Positions 17,131 through 26,630 of a stretch of 61,904 nucleotides of DNA are shown here, one piece after another. The stretch spans positions 1 through 61,904 of the forward strand of contig JAJEHX010000039.1 in NCBI GenBank assembly GCA_022823465.1, in the 5' to 3' direction. The notes under the pieces were generated by a model. That model had not been told where the DNA came from and made no database searches. It worked only from the letters and a program-made list of their open reading frames with translations. The stretch's first letter is position 1, and every line of letters begins with the position of its first letter. The DNA comes from Candidatus Latescibacterota bacterium. GTDB lineage: Bacteria; JAAXHH01. A program made the position numbers and the translations under genes.

Positions 17131-18037
17131 ATACGGCTATTCGGAAGAAGGGTTGAAGCACTACACCGCCTGCCGTGCCAATGGTCCCATCGTGGTGGAT
17201 GGCCGCCTCGACGAGGCGGCCTGGCGGCTGGCAGACAGGTCGCCGCGCTTCGAGGACCTGGAGGAGCCCGGCCGGCCGGCGCTGTTCGACACGCGGGCCG
17301 CGGTGCTCTGGGACGACGACTACATGTACGTGGGTTTCTGGGTGGAGGATCCCGACGTGCGGGCGACGTACACGGAGCGCGATTCCATGATCTGCGAGGA
17401 GAACGACGTGGAGGTCTTCATCGCCGGAGAAGATACCTACTACGAATTCGAACTGAATGCCCTGGGCACCATCATGGAGCGGTTCTACGTGTGGCAGGAC
17501 GCCTACGTGGAAGCCGGCTACAGCGCGATTCCCGAATTCGACCTGCAGGGCACCAGGCTGGTAGATACCCTGGGCGGAACCAAGACAGGCCATGCCCACC
17601 CACGGGGGCGACGCTGGGCGTTCCGCGAATGGGACATGCCCGGTATGAAGTGGGCGGTGCACGTGGACGGCACCATCAACGACCCGACCGACAGGGACCG
17701 CGGGTGGACGGCCGAGATCGCCTTCCCCTGGCAGGGCTTGAAGCACCTGGCGGACGGCCGGTCGCTGCCGGCCCGGGAAGGGGACACCTGGCGCATGGAT
17801 TTCTCGCGATTCCAGTGGATCGACGAAGGAGGCTTCAGGACGTGCCCGGGATGGGCGTGGAACAGCCACGGGATCTATGATTCACACATCCCCGATCGTT
17901 TCAGCGTGATCCATTTCACGGAGCGAGTGGTGGGCGGGGAAGCGCGGGGAGCCACGGGATCGCGCGAGGAAGTCGCGAGTGACGAAGGAGCGAATGGCGA
18001 CGGATCGCGTGAAGAAGGAGGGCGCAATGGGCAGTGA
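17120..18037 (+). CDS. CBM9-like carbohydrate-binding domain protein
   Basis: 305 aa, no signal peptide. The single domain follows the CBM9-like pattern: IVVDGRLDEAAWRLADRSP, then ALFDTRAAVLWDDDYMYVGF, DVEVFIAGEDTYYEFELNAL, RGWTAEIAFPWQGLKHLA and WRMDFSRFQW. This is the stand-alone family found beside sugar-catabolic genes, likely a carbohydrate-binding or esterase-accessory protein; no catalytic role can be assigned. The last ~35 residues are a Gly/Glu/Arg-rich nonconserved tail that reads into the next gene. Translationally coupled to the dehydrogenase. Confidence 0.75.
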   Translation: MTSKYGYSEEGLKHYTACRANGPIVVDGRLDEAAWRLADRSPRFEDLEEPGRPALFDTRAAVLWDDDYMYVGFWVEDPDVRATYTERDSMICEENDVEVFIAGEDTYYEFELNALGTIMERFYVWQDAYVEAGYSAIPEFDLQGTRLVDTLGGTKTGHAHPRGRRWAFREWDMPGMKWAVHVDGTINDPTDRDRGWTAEIAFPWQGLKHLADGRSLPAREGDTWRMDFSRFQWIDEGGFRTCPGWAWNSHGIYDSHIPDRFSVIHFTERVVGGEARGATGSREEVASDEGANGDGSREEGGRNGQ

Positions 18038-18820
18038 GCATCGCTCGACCGCGACAGAGACAGTGCGCTATACCTGCCGGAGATCGCGGGAAGACCTTGT
18101 CGTGGACGGCCACCTGGACGAGGATGCATGGGCGCTGGCGGAGCGTTCTCCACTGTTCAGCGACCACACGGGCGCCCGGGCCCCTGTTCGATACGCGGGC
18201 GGCCCTGGCCTGGGACGACCGCGGCCTCTTTGTCGGTTTCTGGATGGAAGATCGCGATATACAGGCTACCTGTGAGGAAGATTCGCACGAGGTCCGGCAG
18301 GACAGCTACGTAGGCGTCATTATCACCGGCCCGGGCGCGTACTACGACCTGGTAGTGAATCCGCTGGGCGCCACCTCGGAGATGTGCTACATCTGGAAGG
18401 AAGCCTACCGGGACGACGTTCGATTCCACGTCCCGGAATTCGACCTGGCGGTCCACCGGCCCGAAGTGTTGGGAGGCCATACGAGGACCGATATCCGCGC
18501 CATGCGCTGGGCCTTCTCGGACTGGCGTCTACCGGGGTTGCAAGCCAGCGTGAAAGTGGACGGTGATCCGGGCAGGAGAGATAGGGTCGACCGGGGATGG
18601 AACGTGGAACTGGCCTTGCCGTGGGAAGGCTTCAGATGGCTGGCCGACGGGCGGGCCGTGCCACCCGCTCCAGGGGATGTATGGCGTTATCGGTCTGCTT
18701 CGGCGGCAGGTGATCGACCAGCGCGGCCATCGCTGGCAGGCCACGTGGACCTGGAAGCCCCTGGTCCTGGTGGATGGCCGGTTGCCCGAAACCTACCTGG
18801 AACTGGAACTTGCCGAATAG
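18027..18820 (+). pseudogene. Paralogous CBM9-like gene with two frameshifts
   Basis: Starts at the ATG 18027 after GAAGGAGGG and runs in three frames. Frame 1 gives LVVDGHLDEDAWALAERSP; a +1 shift near 18175-18185 (a run of G and C) leads to GPLFDTRAALAWDDRGLFVGF and on to WNVELALPWEGFRWLADGRA; a second +1 shift near 18690 leads to the C-terminus QATWTWKPLVLVDGRLPETY and the stop at 18820. The assembled product aligns well with the preceding gene, so it is a tandem paralog. Each break is one extra base; either a decaying gene or assembly/sequencing error. Confidence 0.75.
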
Positions 18821-18864
18821 CTGCCGCAAGGTATTGACCGGGTGCCCGCCGCGCCTGTCCGAAC

Positions 18865-20487
18865 TCAGTTCCTGCTCATGAAACCCGAGAAGAAGTCGTT
18901 GCCCTTGTCGTCCACCACGATGAAGGCGGGGAAGTCCTCCACCTGGATGCGCCAGACCGCTTCCATGCCCAGCTCCTCGAATTCCACCAGCGACACCTCG
19001 CGGATGGAATCCTTCGCCAGTCTCGCGGCGGGTCCGCCGATGGAACCGAGATAGAAGCCACCGTGCTTCTTGCAGGCGTTGGTGACCTGGGCGGAGCGGT
19101 TGCCCTTGGCCAGCATGACCATGCTGCCGCCGGCCGCCTGGAACTGGTCCACGTAGGTATCCATGCGGCCCGCCGTGGTCGGACCGAAGGAACCGGAGGC
19201 ATAGCCCTCGGGAGTCTTTGCCGGTCCCGCGTAGTAGACGCACAGGTCCTTGATGTACTGCGGCAGGCCCTCGCCGCTGTCCAGCCGCTCCTTGAGCCGG
19301 GCGTGGGCGATGTCCCGCGCGACGATCATGGGACCGGTCAGGGAGAGCCGCGTGGCGACCGGGTAGCCGCTGAGCGTGGCGCGGATCTCGGACATGGGCC
19401 GGCTGAGGTCGATCTTGACTACTTCGCCGCCCAGGGCTTCGTCCGCGATATCCGGCAGGTACTTCGACGGTTCGGTCTCCAATTCTTCCAGGAAGATGCC
19501 GTCCCGCGTGATTTTGGACAGGATCTGGCGGTCCGCGGCGCAGGAAACGGCGATGGCCACGGGACACGAAGCGCCGTGGCGCGGCATGCGGACTACCCGC
19601 ACGTCGTGGCAGAAGTACTTCCCGCCGAACTGGGCGCCGATGCCGATTTCCTGGCTCATCTTGAGCACCTTTTCTTCCATCTCCAGGTCGCGGAAGGCCT
19701 GGCCGAATTCGTTTCCCGCGGTGGGCAGGTTGTCCAGGAACCTTGCGCTGGCCAGCTTGGCGATCTTGAGCGAGTACTCCGCGGAGGTGCCGCCCACCAC
19801 GATGGCCAGGTGGTAGGGCGGGCAGGCCGCCGTGCCGAGGATGCGCAGTTTCTCGTCGACGAATTCGAGGAACCGTCCCGGGTTCAGCAGCGCCCGCGTC
19901 TCCTGGAAGAGCAGGCTCTTGTTCGCCGATCCGCCGCCCTTGGTCATGAACATGAGCTTGTACTCGTCGCCCCGGTCCGCGTAGATCTCGAGCTGCGCCG
20001 GCAGATTGTTCCGCGTGTTGGATTCCGTGAACATGTCCAGCGGCGCGAGCTGGCTGTAGCGCAGGTTGGATTTCAGGAAGGCGTTCATGGCGCCTTCCGA
20101 GAGCGCGGCCTCGTCGTCCCCCTCGGTCCAGACGCGGTTTCCCTTCTTTCCCGTGATGATGATCGTCCCCGTGTCCTGGCACATGGGCAGGATGCCGCCC
20201 GCCGCGATGTTGGCGTTCTTCAGCATCTCCATGGCGACGAACCGGTCGTTGTCGGACGCTTCCGGGTCGTCGAGGATCTTGCGGAGCTGGGCCAGGTGGC
20301 CGGGCCGGAGTTGATGGGCGCTGTCCCGGATGGCCTGGTCCGCGAGCAGGGTCAATCCGGCCGCATCGACCTTGAGGATGTCACGGCCCTCGAACGTACC
20401 CGTGGAAACGAAGTCCGCGGTCAGGTGACGGTACGGCGTATCGTCCTTTCCCACGGGCAGGAGCTCGTGGTAGACAAAATCACTCAA
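18865..20487 (-). CDS. fumA: Fumarate hydratase class I (4Fe-4S)
   Basis: 540 aa, matching the single-chain FumA/FumB type. It hydrates fumarate to malate in the TCA cycle. The three cluster cysteines appear in [31 protein letters not shown] and [10 protein letters not shown]. Other motifs: [25 protein letters not shown] and [20 protein letters not shown]. The reading frame begins with TTG at 20487 after GGGAG, giving the expected N-terminus. It is the last gene of a minus-strand run that starts with the molybdenum hydroxylase subunits. Confidence 0.93.
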   Translation of the reverse strand: MSDFVYHELLPVGKDDTPYRHLTADFVSTGTFEGRDILKVDAAGLTLLADQAIRDSAHQLRPGHLAQLRKILDDPEASDNDRFVAMEMLKNANIAAGGILPMCQDTGTIIITGKKGNRVWTEGDDEAALSEGAMNAFLKSNLRYSQLAPLDMFTESNTRNNLPAQLEIYADRGDEYKLMFMTKGGGSANKSLLFQETRALLNPGRFLEFVDEKLRILGTAACPPYHLAIVVGGTSAEYSLKIAKLASARFLDNLPTAGNEFGQAFRDLEMEEKVLKMSQEIGIGAQFGGKYFCHDVRVVRMPRHGASCPVAIAVSCAADRQILSKITRDGIFLEELETEPSKYLPDIADEALGGEVVKIDLSRPMSEIRATLSGYPVATRLSLTGPMIVARDIAHARLKERLDSGEGLPQYIKDLCVYYAGPAKTPEGYASGSFGPTTAGRMDTYVDQFQAAGGSMVMLAKGNRSAQVTNACKKHGGFYLGSIGGPAARLAKDSIREVSLVEFEELGMEAVWRIQVEDFPAFIVVDDKGNDFFSGFMSRN

Positions 20488-20508
20488 TCGTAAAGATCTC
20501 CCACTAAG

Positions 20509-20718
20509 TTACACAAAGCTTACGTCTACGGTTTCGAAACAGGCGCGTTGCGCGTCGCACTCCGCGGGTCCGACGATCTTGTCATCGGGACCGATGCCCG
20601 ACACGGAACGGACGCACCAGAACGAGCGGCCGGGTTTCTCTTCGGTAAGGGTCGTGTCGTTCTTCTCCGCCGTGTAGAACGATTTCGTTCTCAGGTACCG
20701 GCAAACGGGTTGTGCCAT
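20509..20718 (-). CDS. Small four-cysteine protein of unknown function
   Basis: 69 aa. AAGGAG lies seven bases before the ATG at 20718; a longer frame to 20925 is antisense extension into the FAD-subunit gene and is rejected. Cysteines at 6, 35, 54 and 60 (PVCRYLRTKSF, RSFWCVRS, AECDAQRAC) could bind a metal or cluster. It lies 32 bp after the FAD-subunit gene and 21 bp before fumarase, in the same operon. No family recognised; a role in cluster handling for the neighbouring iron-sulfur enzymes is only a guess. Confidence 0.7.
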   Translation of the reverse strand: MAQPVCRYLRTKSFYTAEKNDTTLTEEKPGRSFWCVRSVSGIGPDDKIVGPAECDAQRACFETVDVSFV

Positions 20719-20750
20719 GATAAACTCCTTGCTTGCGCCGCCTGGACTGC

Positions 20751-21728
20751 CTACGACGCCAGGGCCCGAACGGCCTGTTTCACGAGGTTCTTCGCGATCT
20801 CCACCTTGTAACCGTTGTGCGGCATGGGCGCGGCGTCCTCCACTGCCGCTTCGGCGGCGCTTTCCGCACGGGCTTCCGTGATCCTGCGCCCCCTGAGGTA
20901 GTCTTCCGCCTCGACGGCGCGCCACGGGATGGGCGCCACGCCGCCCAACACGAGGCTGGCCCGCTCGCAGGTCCCGTTCACCACGGTCATCTGCGCGGCC
21001 AGGCTTACGAGGGCGAAGTCGATGGATTCCCGCTCGCGCACCTTGAGGTACATTCCCTTGCTGTTCGCCTCCGGTTTCGGAATCGAGATTTCCGTCACGA
21101 TCTCGTTGGGCCGAAGGATGTTCTCCCGCCGGATGTTCATTTCGGGCATGGTGAAGAAATCGTCCATGAGGACTTCATCACCGCCACGGGGGCCATGGAC
21201 GTGCACCGTGGCGCCCAGGGCCATGAGCGCCGGGGCCGCGTCCGACGGATGGACGATGTAGCTCGGTCCGGATCCGAAGATCGCGTGGTAGGTATTGACT
21301 CCGCCCACCGCGTAGCACCGCGCCCCGCCCTTCTTGAGACAGGGGAAATCCTCGCTGCGGTAATACCAGCAACGCGGACGCTGCAGGATGTTCCCTGCGA
21401 GCGTGGCCATGTTGCGGATCTGCGGCGAGGCGATGACGGATACCGCCTGGTGCAGCACCGGCAATTCCTGCGACACGGCGCTGTTTTCCAACACGTCCGT
21501 CAGCGTGGTCAGGGCGCCGATACGCAACCCGGCGTCATCCTGCCGGATGTAGTCCAGCCCCTCGATGGACTTGAGGTTGACCACGCGCTTCGGAACGGCG
21601 GCGTAGTCCTTCATCTCGCCGACCAGGTCCGTGCCGCCTGCCATGACCACCGCGTCGTCCCAGCTACGGCCGAGAAGGGAAGGCACCTGCTCTATCGACG
21701 TCGCATTGACGTAGGAAAAGTTCCGCAT
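20751..21728 (-). CDS. Molybdenum hydroxylase FAD-binding subunit, PaoB-like
   Basis: 325 aa. It carries electrons between the iron-sulfur subunit and FAD. FAD loop VVMAGGTDLVGEMKD, then IGALTTLTDVLENSAV, QIRNMATLAGNILQRPRC and SPSDAAPAL-like block (VHPSDAAPALMALGA). The insertion RCWYYRSEDFPCLKKGGARC carries cysteines placed as in the extra 4Fe-4S cluster of PaoB and 4-hydroxybenzoyl-CoA reductase beta subunits. This supports a PaoABC-like aldehyde oxidoreductase over a plain xanthine dehydrogenase. It starts three bases after the Mo-subunit stop. Confidence 0.85.
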   Translation of the reverse strand: MRNFSYVNATSIEQVPSLLGRSWDDAVVMAGGTDLVGEMKDYAAVPKRVVNLKSIEGLDYIRQDDAGLRIGALTTLTDVLENSAVSQELPVLHQAVSVIASPQIRNMATLAGNILQRPRCWYYRSEDFPCLKKGGARCYAVGGVNTYHAIFGSGPSYIVHPSDAAPALMALGATVHVHGPRGGDEVLMDDFFTMPEMNIRRENILRPNEIVTEISIPKPEANSKGMYLKVRERESIDFALVSLAAQMTVVNGTCERASLVLGGVAPIPWRAVEAEDYLRGRRITEARAESAAEAAVEDAAPMPHNGYKVEIAKNLVKQAVRALAS

Positions 21729-21731
21729 GGG

Positions 21732-23951
21732 TCAGCCCTCCTTCACTGCGGCCAGCGCGCTGAGCACTTTGTCGGGAGTGAACGGCATCTCCCGTATCCG
21801 GGCGCCGCAGGCGTTGTAGATGGCATTCGCGATGGAGGCGGGGGTCGGGATCGTCGCGGGTTCGCCGATGCCGATGACGCCTCGTTCCGGTTCGTCGTAC
21901 CTGAGTATTTCGATTTCGGGGATGTCCGTGGAGCCCATGACCTTGTAGTCTTCCAGGTTCGCGTTGACCATGTAGCCCGTCGCGGGATCCATGATGCGGT
22001 TCTCGTACATGCCGTAACCGATCCCCATCAGGACGCCGCCGTTAACCTGGCTCGCCCAGGTGAGCGGGTTCAGGATCATGCCGCTGTTGTGGACGGCCAC
22101 GACCCGGTCGACCTTCACCAGGCCGGTCTCGGTATCGACGCTGACCTCGACGAAGTGCACACCGGGCACGCCGCTGTCCGAGTAGCCGGGCAGCCACTGG
22201 CCGTGGAAGAAGATGGGCTCGTCCCCGAGCTGGGCCGTCGCCTGCTGCCAGGTCATGCTCTTGGAAGGATCGCTCCCAACGAACACATTCCCGTCCGAGG
22301 CCACCAGTTCCCCGGGTTCCACGCCGAACCTGGGCGCGATTTTCTTGAACAGCTCGAGTTTCGCCAGCATCGTCGTACCCTTGATGGCGGGCGATACCGA
22401 CGCGGCCGTGGTGCTGCCGCCGCTTCCGCCCGAGTAGGGGTAGTTCGTGTCGCCGATACGGACGTCGATATCCTCTATCTTCAACCCGAACTCTTCCGCC
22501 GCGACCATGTGCACCAGGGTGAGCGTCCCGGTACCGATGTCCTGCGTGCCGCACTTCACCTGCACGCTCCCATCGGGATTGATGGTACACTCGGCCTGCG
22601 TCCTTCCGCCGCCGCCGCCCCACCGGCACGATCCCACGCCCATGCCGGTCTTGATCCGGCCCGTCCCTGCATTGGGCATGGCGCTCCGGCGCGTCTTCCA
22701 TCCGATGTGCTCCGCCCCCATGGCCACCATGTTGCGCCGCGCTTCGTTCGGGTCGTTCATCTGGCGGATGTCGATGGGGTCCATGCCCAGCGCCTCGGCC
22801 ATCTCGTCCATCATGGATTCCATGGCGAAGGCCGCCTGGGGGTGTCCCGGCGCGCGCTGGGCGGCCATCGGCCCGGCGTTGGTGAACACGCTCGTCTGTT
22901 CGATGCGGTAGTTGGGGACCTCGTACAGGTACGGCGCACCGGGAATGTTGGCGCTTCCGGCGACGCCCGGCGTACCGTAGTTGGACCGTTCGTAGGCGAC
23001 CAGCTTGCCGTCGCTCGTCGCGCCGAGCTTCACGTGCTGCACGGCGGAGGGACGGTTTCCGGTGGCCAGGTGCTCTTCCTTGCGTGTCAGCATCAGCTTC
23101 ACGGGCGCTCCGGCCTTCCGGGCGAGCAGTGCGCAGATCACGCCTTCCTTGCGGGCGCCGAACTTGGCGCCGAACCCGCCGCCCATGAATTCCGTGATCA
23201 CGCGGACGTTCGTTTCGGGGATCCCGAAATGCCCGGCCAGTTCGCCGCGCACGCTGAATACGCCCTGCGTGGAGGCCCAGACCGTCAGCTTGTCGCCTTC
23301 CCATTGACACACGTTGCCGTGGGTTTCCAGCGCAATGTGGGACTGCACCTGGCACCGGTAGGAGGCTTCGAGCGTCACGTCGGCCGCGGCGAAACCCGCG
23401 GCGATGTCGCCCTGTTCACCGACCCGGGGCTCGCCCACGTTTCCGCGGTCGCCGTGCACCTGGGCAGCGGCCGGGTCACGCGCCGCGTCTTCGTCCACGA
23501 CAAAGGGCAGCACCTCGTAATCCACGTCGATGGCGTGGAGCGCGTCTTCCGCGACCTCCGGCGTCGTCGCCGCCACGGCCGCGATTTCCTGTCCGGCGAA
23601 CCGGCACTCCCGGGAGAATACGGCGGGATCGTCGCCGGGCAGCACCACCGCCTTCACGCCGGGCAGCGCCATCGCGGCGGTCGCGTCAATGCGGTTGATT
23701 CGCGCGCGGGGATGGGCCGAACGGAGGATGCGTCCGTAGAGCAGGCCGGGCAACTTGATGTCGGCGGTGTACTTGGCGCGTCCGGTGACCTTGTCGACCG
23801 CATCCACGCGGACGTGAGGCCTGTTGATATAGGTGTTCTTCGAAAGATCGCCCCAGCCGCCTTCGCCGGTATCGGGCACTTCGATTTCAATTTCTTTGGG
23901 TTCACCGTCTTCCTGGATGGTGATCTTGACCTTCTTCATTTTCTGCTGCAT
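21732..23951 (-). CDS. Molybdenum hydroxylase large subunit (xanthine dehydrogenase/aldehyde oxidase family)
   Basis: 739 aa. It holds the molybdopterin cofactor and the hydroxylation site. Motifs in order: NRPHVRVDAVDKVTGRAKYT, GRILRSAHPRARI, ITEFMGGGFGAKFGARKEG, AQRAPGHPQAAFAMESMMDE, GGSGGSTTAASVSPA and GIGEPATIPTPASIANAI with the catalytic glutamate in GIGEP. It lacks its own signal peptide and would be carried across the membrane with the Tat-tagged small subunit. It lies between the 2Fe-2S and FAD subunit genes. Substrate unknown; aromatic aldehydes are plausible by analogy with PaoABC. Confidence 0.88.
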   Translation of the reverse strand: MQQKMKKVKITIQEDGEPKEIEIEVPDTGEGGWGDLSKNTYINRPHVRVDAVDKVTGRAKYTADIKLPGLLYGRILRSAHPRARINRIDATAAMALPGVKAVVLPGDDPAVFSRECRFAGQEIAAVAATTPEVAEDALHAIDVDYEVLPFVVDEDAARDPAAAQVHGDRGNVGEPRVGEQGDIAAGFAAADVTLEASYRCQVQSHIALETHGNVCQWEGDKLTVWASTQGVFSVRGELAGHFGIPETNVRVITEFMGGGFGAKFGARKEGVICALLARKAGAPVKLMLTRKEEHLATGNRPSAVQHVKLGATSDGKLVAYERSNYGTPGVAGSANIPGAPYLYEVPNYRIEQTSVFTNAGPMAAQRAPGHPQAAFAMESMMDEMAEALGMDPIDIRQMNDPNEARRNMVAMGAEHIGWKTRRSAMPNAGTGRIKTGMGVGSCRWGGGGGRTQAECTINPDGSVQVKCGTQDIGTGTLTLVHMVAAEEFGLKIEDIDVRIGDTNYPYSGGSGGSTTAASVSPAIKGTTMLAKLELFKKIAPRFGVEPGELVASDGNVFVGSDPSKSMTWQQATAQLGDEPIFFHGQWLPGYSDSGVPGVHFVEVSVDTETGLVKVDRVVAVHNSGMILNPLTWASQVNGGVLMGIGYGMYENRIMDPATGYMVNANLEDYKVMGSTDIPEIEILRYDEPERGVIGIGEPATIPTPASIANAIYNACGARIREMPFTPDKVLSALAAVKEG

Positions 23952-23955
23952 CGGC

Positions 23956-24618
23956 TCACCCTCCCTTCCGCATCTTTTCGGCGGCGCTCATCACGGCTTC
24001 GAACACGTGGGGATAGGTGCCGCAGCGACAGATGTTCCCGGAAAGGCCTTCCCGGACCTCTTCCGGCGTCGGGTTGTTGTTGGCGTCAAGCAACTCCTTG
24101 GAGGACATGAGGAAACCCGGCGTGCAGAATCCGCACATCAGGGCGTCCTTCTCGATAAACGCTTCCTGGAGGGGATGCAGATTGTCGCCGTCGGCCAGCC
24201 CTTCGACCGTTTCGATCTTCCGTCCCTGGGCGTCCATGGCCAGCGTCATGCAGCTGAAGACGAGCTTGCCGTCCATCACCACCGTGCAGGCCCCGCATTC
24301 TCCCCGGTCGCAGACCACCTTGGGTCCGGTGATCTCCAGCCGGTCCCGCAGCGCGTCCGCCAGGGTCGTGCGCGCCTCCACTTCGACGTTGTGCGTCTGT
24401 CCGTTCACGTCGAGCGTAACGGTCCCCGCCATGACGCCCTCGGCTTCCTGGGCGGATGCTGTCCTGGCTCCCGAGACCAGCATGGCCGGCGCCACGGCCG
24501 CCGTGACCGCGCCGGCGCCGGCGCCCTTGAGAAATCCGCGCCGGGTGAACCGGGTACCGCCATTTCCCTGCGCGGCCTTTGGTTCTTCAGGCGCGGCTTT
24601 TTGTTTTCGGTCAGCCAT
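23956..24618 (-). CDS. Tat-exported 2Fe-2S subunit of the molybdenum hydroxylase (PaoA-like)
   Basis: 220 aa. The ATG at 24618 follows AAAGGAGG; the frame's upstream start is rejected. The N-terminus carries a Tat signal (TRFTRRGFLKGAG followed by an alanine-rich helix, cleavage near ASAQEAE). The plant-type 2Fe-2S domain has CDRGECGACTVVMDG and SCMTLA; the second helical cluster domain has CGFCTPGFLMS and NICRCGTYPHV. It passes electrons from the molybdenum site, and its signal exports the whole complex to the periplasm. First gene of a five-gene minus-strand operon. Confidence 0.9.
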   Translation of the reverse strand: MADRKQKAAPEEPKAAQGNGGTRFTRRGFLKGAGAGAVTAAVAPAMLVSGARTASAQEAEGVMAGTVTLDVNGQTHNVEVEARTTLADALRDRLEITGPKVVCDRGECGACTVVMDGKLVFSCMTLAMDAQGRKIETVEGLADGDNLHPLQEAFIEKDALMCGFCTPGFLMSSKELLDANNNPTPEEVREGLSGNICRCGTYPHVFEAVMSAAEKMRKGG

Positions 24619-25037
24619 AGAGCCTCCTTTATGCATACTGAAATCACGCTAACTGACGAATGCTGTCCGACAGATTCTGGCTGGCAAGTTATCGCGAATT
24701 AGAAATCGTAGCGTACGGTTTACTGTGGCAAGATCGGGATGGGAAACCACCTATTAAATATGGAAGCGGCTCCGTTCGCCGTCAAGCCCTTTCATAATGA
24801 TTATACAAGGAAGACAGGTGATGTCGTCAAAGGAATCCGGGCACGCGTTTTCCCTTGCAAGAATCGCTCGTATTCCTTTAGATTCAAGGGTGAAACGATG
24901 GCGATGGGATTCCAGGCGGAGCAGCAACGGCGGACGTTCGAATTAACGGGACAATGACTGCAGGCAACCCGGGACAATGACTGCAGGCAACCCGCCCGGA
25001 ATGCTCAGACTCGGTCGAATACAGTTGGAGAACGGGA
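24619..25037 (+). other. 419-bp divergent intergenic region; possible promoter and a perfect 23-bp tandem duplication
   Basis: Lies between the molybdenum hydroxylase operon and the SGNH gene. It is AT-richer than flanking genes. A weak plus-strand promoter can be read: TTGCAA (24855-24860), 18-nt spacer, TAGATT (24879-24884). Two identical, adjacent 23-bp units occupy 24948-24970 and 24971-24993. A 72-codon frame at 24739 has no ribosome-binding site or recognisable content and is not called. Confidence 0.6.
24948..24993 (+). repeat. Perfect 23-bp tandem duplication
   Basis: Two abutting identical copies (24948-24970, 24971-24993) containing GACAATGACTGCAGG. The second ends 44 bp before the SGNH ATG. 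Confidence 0.9.
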
Positions 25038-26087
25038 ATGAAGCGTTACGCATTTCTTGCCATGGCCGGCGCCGCGATGGGCGCCCTCGCGGGTGCGGAG
25101 TTCTACCTCCGCCGCCAGGACCACGCCTACAACAGGGACCGCTGGTTCCACGAGGAATACGATGGAGCCCATCCCTACATCGTGTTTCACAACCGGAGCG
25201 GCTGGGAACTGATGCCGGGATACAGCGTGGCCGGCATCCAGATCAACGACTATGGGTTCAGGGGGAGGGATTTTCCACGGCGAAAGGAGGCCGACGTCGT
25301 CCGCATCATGTGTCTGGGCGACTCCTGCACCTTCGGCGCGCCGGGGGACGATTCGCCCTATCCCTATCAGCTCGAACGGCAACTGGCGGGCATGGACCTG
25401 GCGCAGGAGCACCAGGTGATCAACGCGGGCGTCGACGACCACGCCTCCATCAACGCCCAGTTGCGCCTGCCACGGCTGCTCGCCTTCGAACCCGACATCC
25501 TGATCGTCTATATCGGCTGGAACGACATGTGGCTGGGGAACCCGAAGCATTATCCGGACATGCGCAGGAAGACCCAGTCCTACTGGCATTACGGCAACGG
25601 CGGCGATACGGGGCTGAGGCTGCTGGACGAGGCCAAGGAGATTCTGGATCTGAATACCCCGCCACCCATCGGCTCTTTCGATCTCGAGGACTTTCTGCCC
25701 GAGAACTTCGAATACAATATGCGCCGGCTCATCCGGACGGCGAAGAACGACCGGGTCCGCGTCGTTCTGACGACCCTGCCGACGCTCATCTCCCGCAATG
25801 GCGCCGAGATGTCCCTGCAAAGCCTGGACAAGCTGCGCTACCCGTCCTTCCTGGCCCGGGGAGACGTCGACCGGCTTACGCAACTCTACGATATCTACGA
25901 TGCCTCGATACGCCGGCTGGCCATGGAAGAGGATACGGATCTCATCGACCTCAACGCCGCTTTCGCCGGGATGGACGGTGAGCGCGAACGGTCATTCTCC
26001 GATACCTGGCATCCCACCATCGAAGGCAGCGAGATCATCGCGCGGGCACTTGCGCAGGGTCTGAGAGACCGCGACATCGTAGGATAG
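25038..26087 (+). CDS. Membrane-anchored SGNH/GDSL-family hydrolase
   Basis: 349 aa. GGAGAACGGGA precedes the ATG. A short N-terminal hydrophobic segment (residues 4-20) probably anchors or exports it. The SGNH blocks are visible: CLGDSCTFG with the nucleophilic serine (about 96), YIGWNDMW as the G-x-N-D block, and SDTWHPTIEG as the D-x-x-H block. These enzymes are esterases or acetylhydrolases, often acting on glycans or lipids. The substrate is not predictable. The next gene starts 11 bp downstream. Confidence 0.8.
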   Translation: MKRYAFLAMAGAAMGALAGAEFYLRRQDHAYNRDRWFHEEYDGAHPYIVFHNRSGWELMPGYSVAGIQINDYGFRGRDFPRRKEADVVRIMCLGDSCTFGAPGDDSPYPYQLERQLAGMDLAQEHQVINAGVDDHASINAQLRLPRLLAFEPDILIVYIGWNDMWLGNPKHYPDMRRKTQSYWHYGNGGDTGLRLLDEAKEILDLNTPPPIGSFDLEDFLPENFEYNMRRLIRTAKNDRVRVVLTTLPTLISRNGAEMSLQSLDKLRYPSFLARGDVDRLTQLYDIYDASIRRLAMEEDTDLIDLNAAFAGMDGERERSFSDTWHPTIEGSEIIARALAQGLRDRDIVG

Positions 26088-26097
26088 TCCTGATCCG

Positions 26098-26616
26098 TTG
26101 AGACACGTACTGAAATACACGGTGTTTCCCACGCCGCTCGGTCCCATGTACGCGGCGGCCAGCGAAGCGGGCGTTTGCCGAATCACCTACGACGTCACGG
26201 CGGAGGCCTTCGAGATCGACATGCTGAACCGTTTCGAAGCGGACGTTGCCTTCGTCCCGGATGACCAACTGCTCGGTTCGGTCGAAGATCAGGTCACGCG
26301 CTACTTCGCCGGCGAACTGAAGGTCTTCGACTTGCCGCTGGATTTCCTGCGGGGCACCCCCTTTTACCAACAGGTCTGGCGTGCGCAGCAGGCCATTCCA
26401 TACGGAGAATGCCGTTCCTACAAATGGGTGGCCGAGCGTTCGCACAGGCCCAGGGCCGCCCGGGCTGTGGGCCAGGCCAACCGCAACAACGACATCAGCC
26501 TCCTGGTCCCGTGCCACCGCGTGATTGCCAGCGGCGGCCGTCTTGGCGGCTACGGCGGCCAGCCCGACATCAAGGCGTTTCTGCTCGATCTCGAAGGCGC
26601 GGACTACATCCGCTGA
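26098..26616 (+). CDS. ogt: Methylated-DNA--protein-cysteine methyltransferase (Ogt/MGMT)
   Basis: 172 aa, TTG start (a GTG at 26107 is an alternative). It repairs O6-alkylguanine by irreversible transfer to its own cysteine. The active site LLVPCHRVIASGG places the acceptor cysteine near residue 139; GTPFYQQVWRAQQAIPYGE is the DNA-binding helix region, with the arginine finger expected in ARAVGQANRNN. Length fits the single-polypeptide bacterial enzymes. Follows the SGNH gene closely; no functional link is evident. Confidence 0.92.
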   Translation: MRHVLKYTVFPTPLGPMYAAASEAGVCRITYDVTAEAFEIDMLNRFEADVAFVPDDQLLGSVEDQVTRYFAGELKVFDLPLDFLRGTPFYQQVWRAQQAIPYGECRSYKWVAERSHRPRAARAVGQANRNNDISLLVPCHRVIASGGRLGGYGGQPDIKAFLLDLEGADYIR

Positions 26617-26630
26617 TCGCCGTCCGCCCG

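Noticed and set aside
20733-24110. A 1125-codon open frame on the plus strand opposite the molybdenum hydroxylase genes
   Set aside because: The opposite strand encodes three well-known subunits and the small cysteine gene; the plus frame is His/Arg-rich antisense typical of GC-rich DNA with no recognisable domain.
24739-24957. 72-codon plus-strand frame in the intergenic region before the SGNH gene
   Set aside because: No ribosome-binding site, no domain, and it runs into the tandem repeat.
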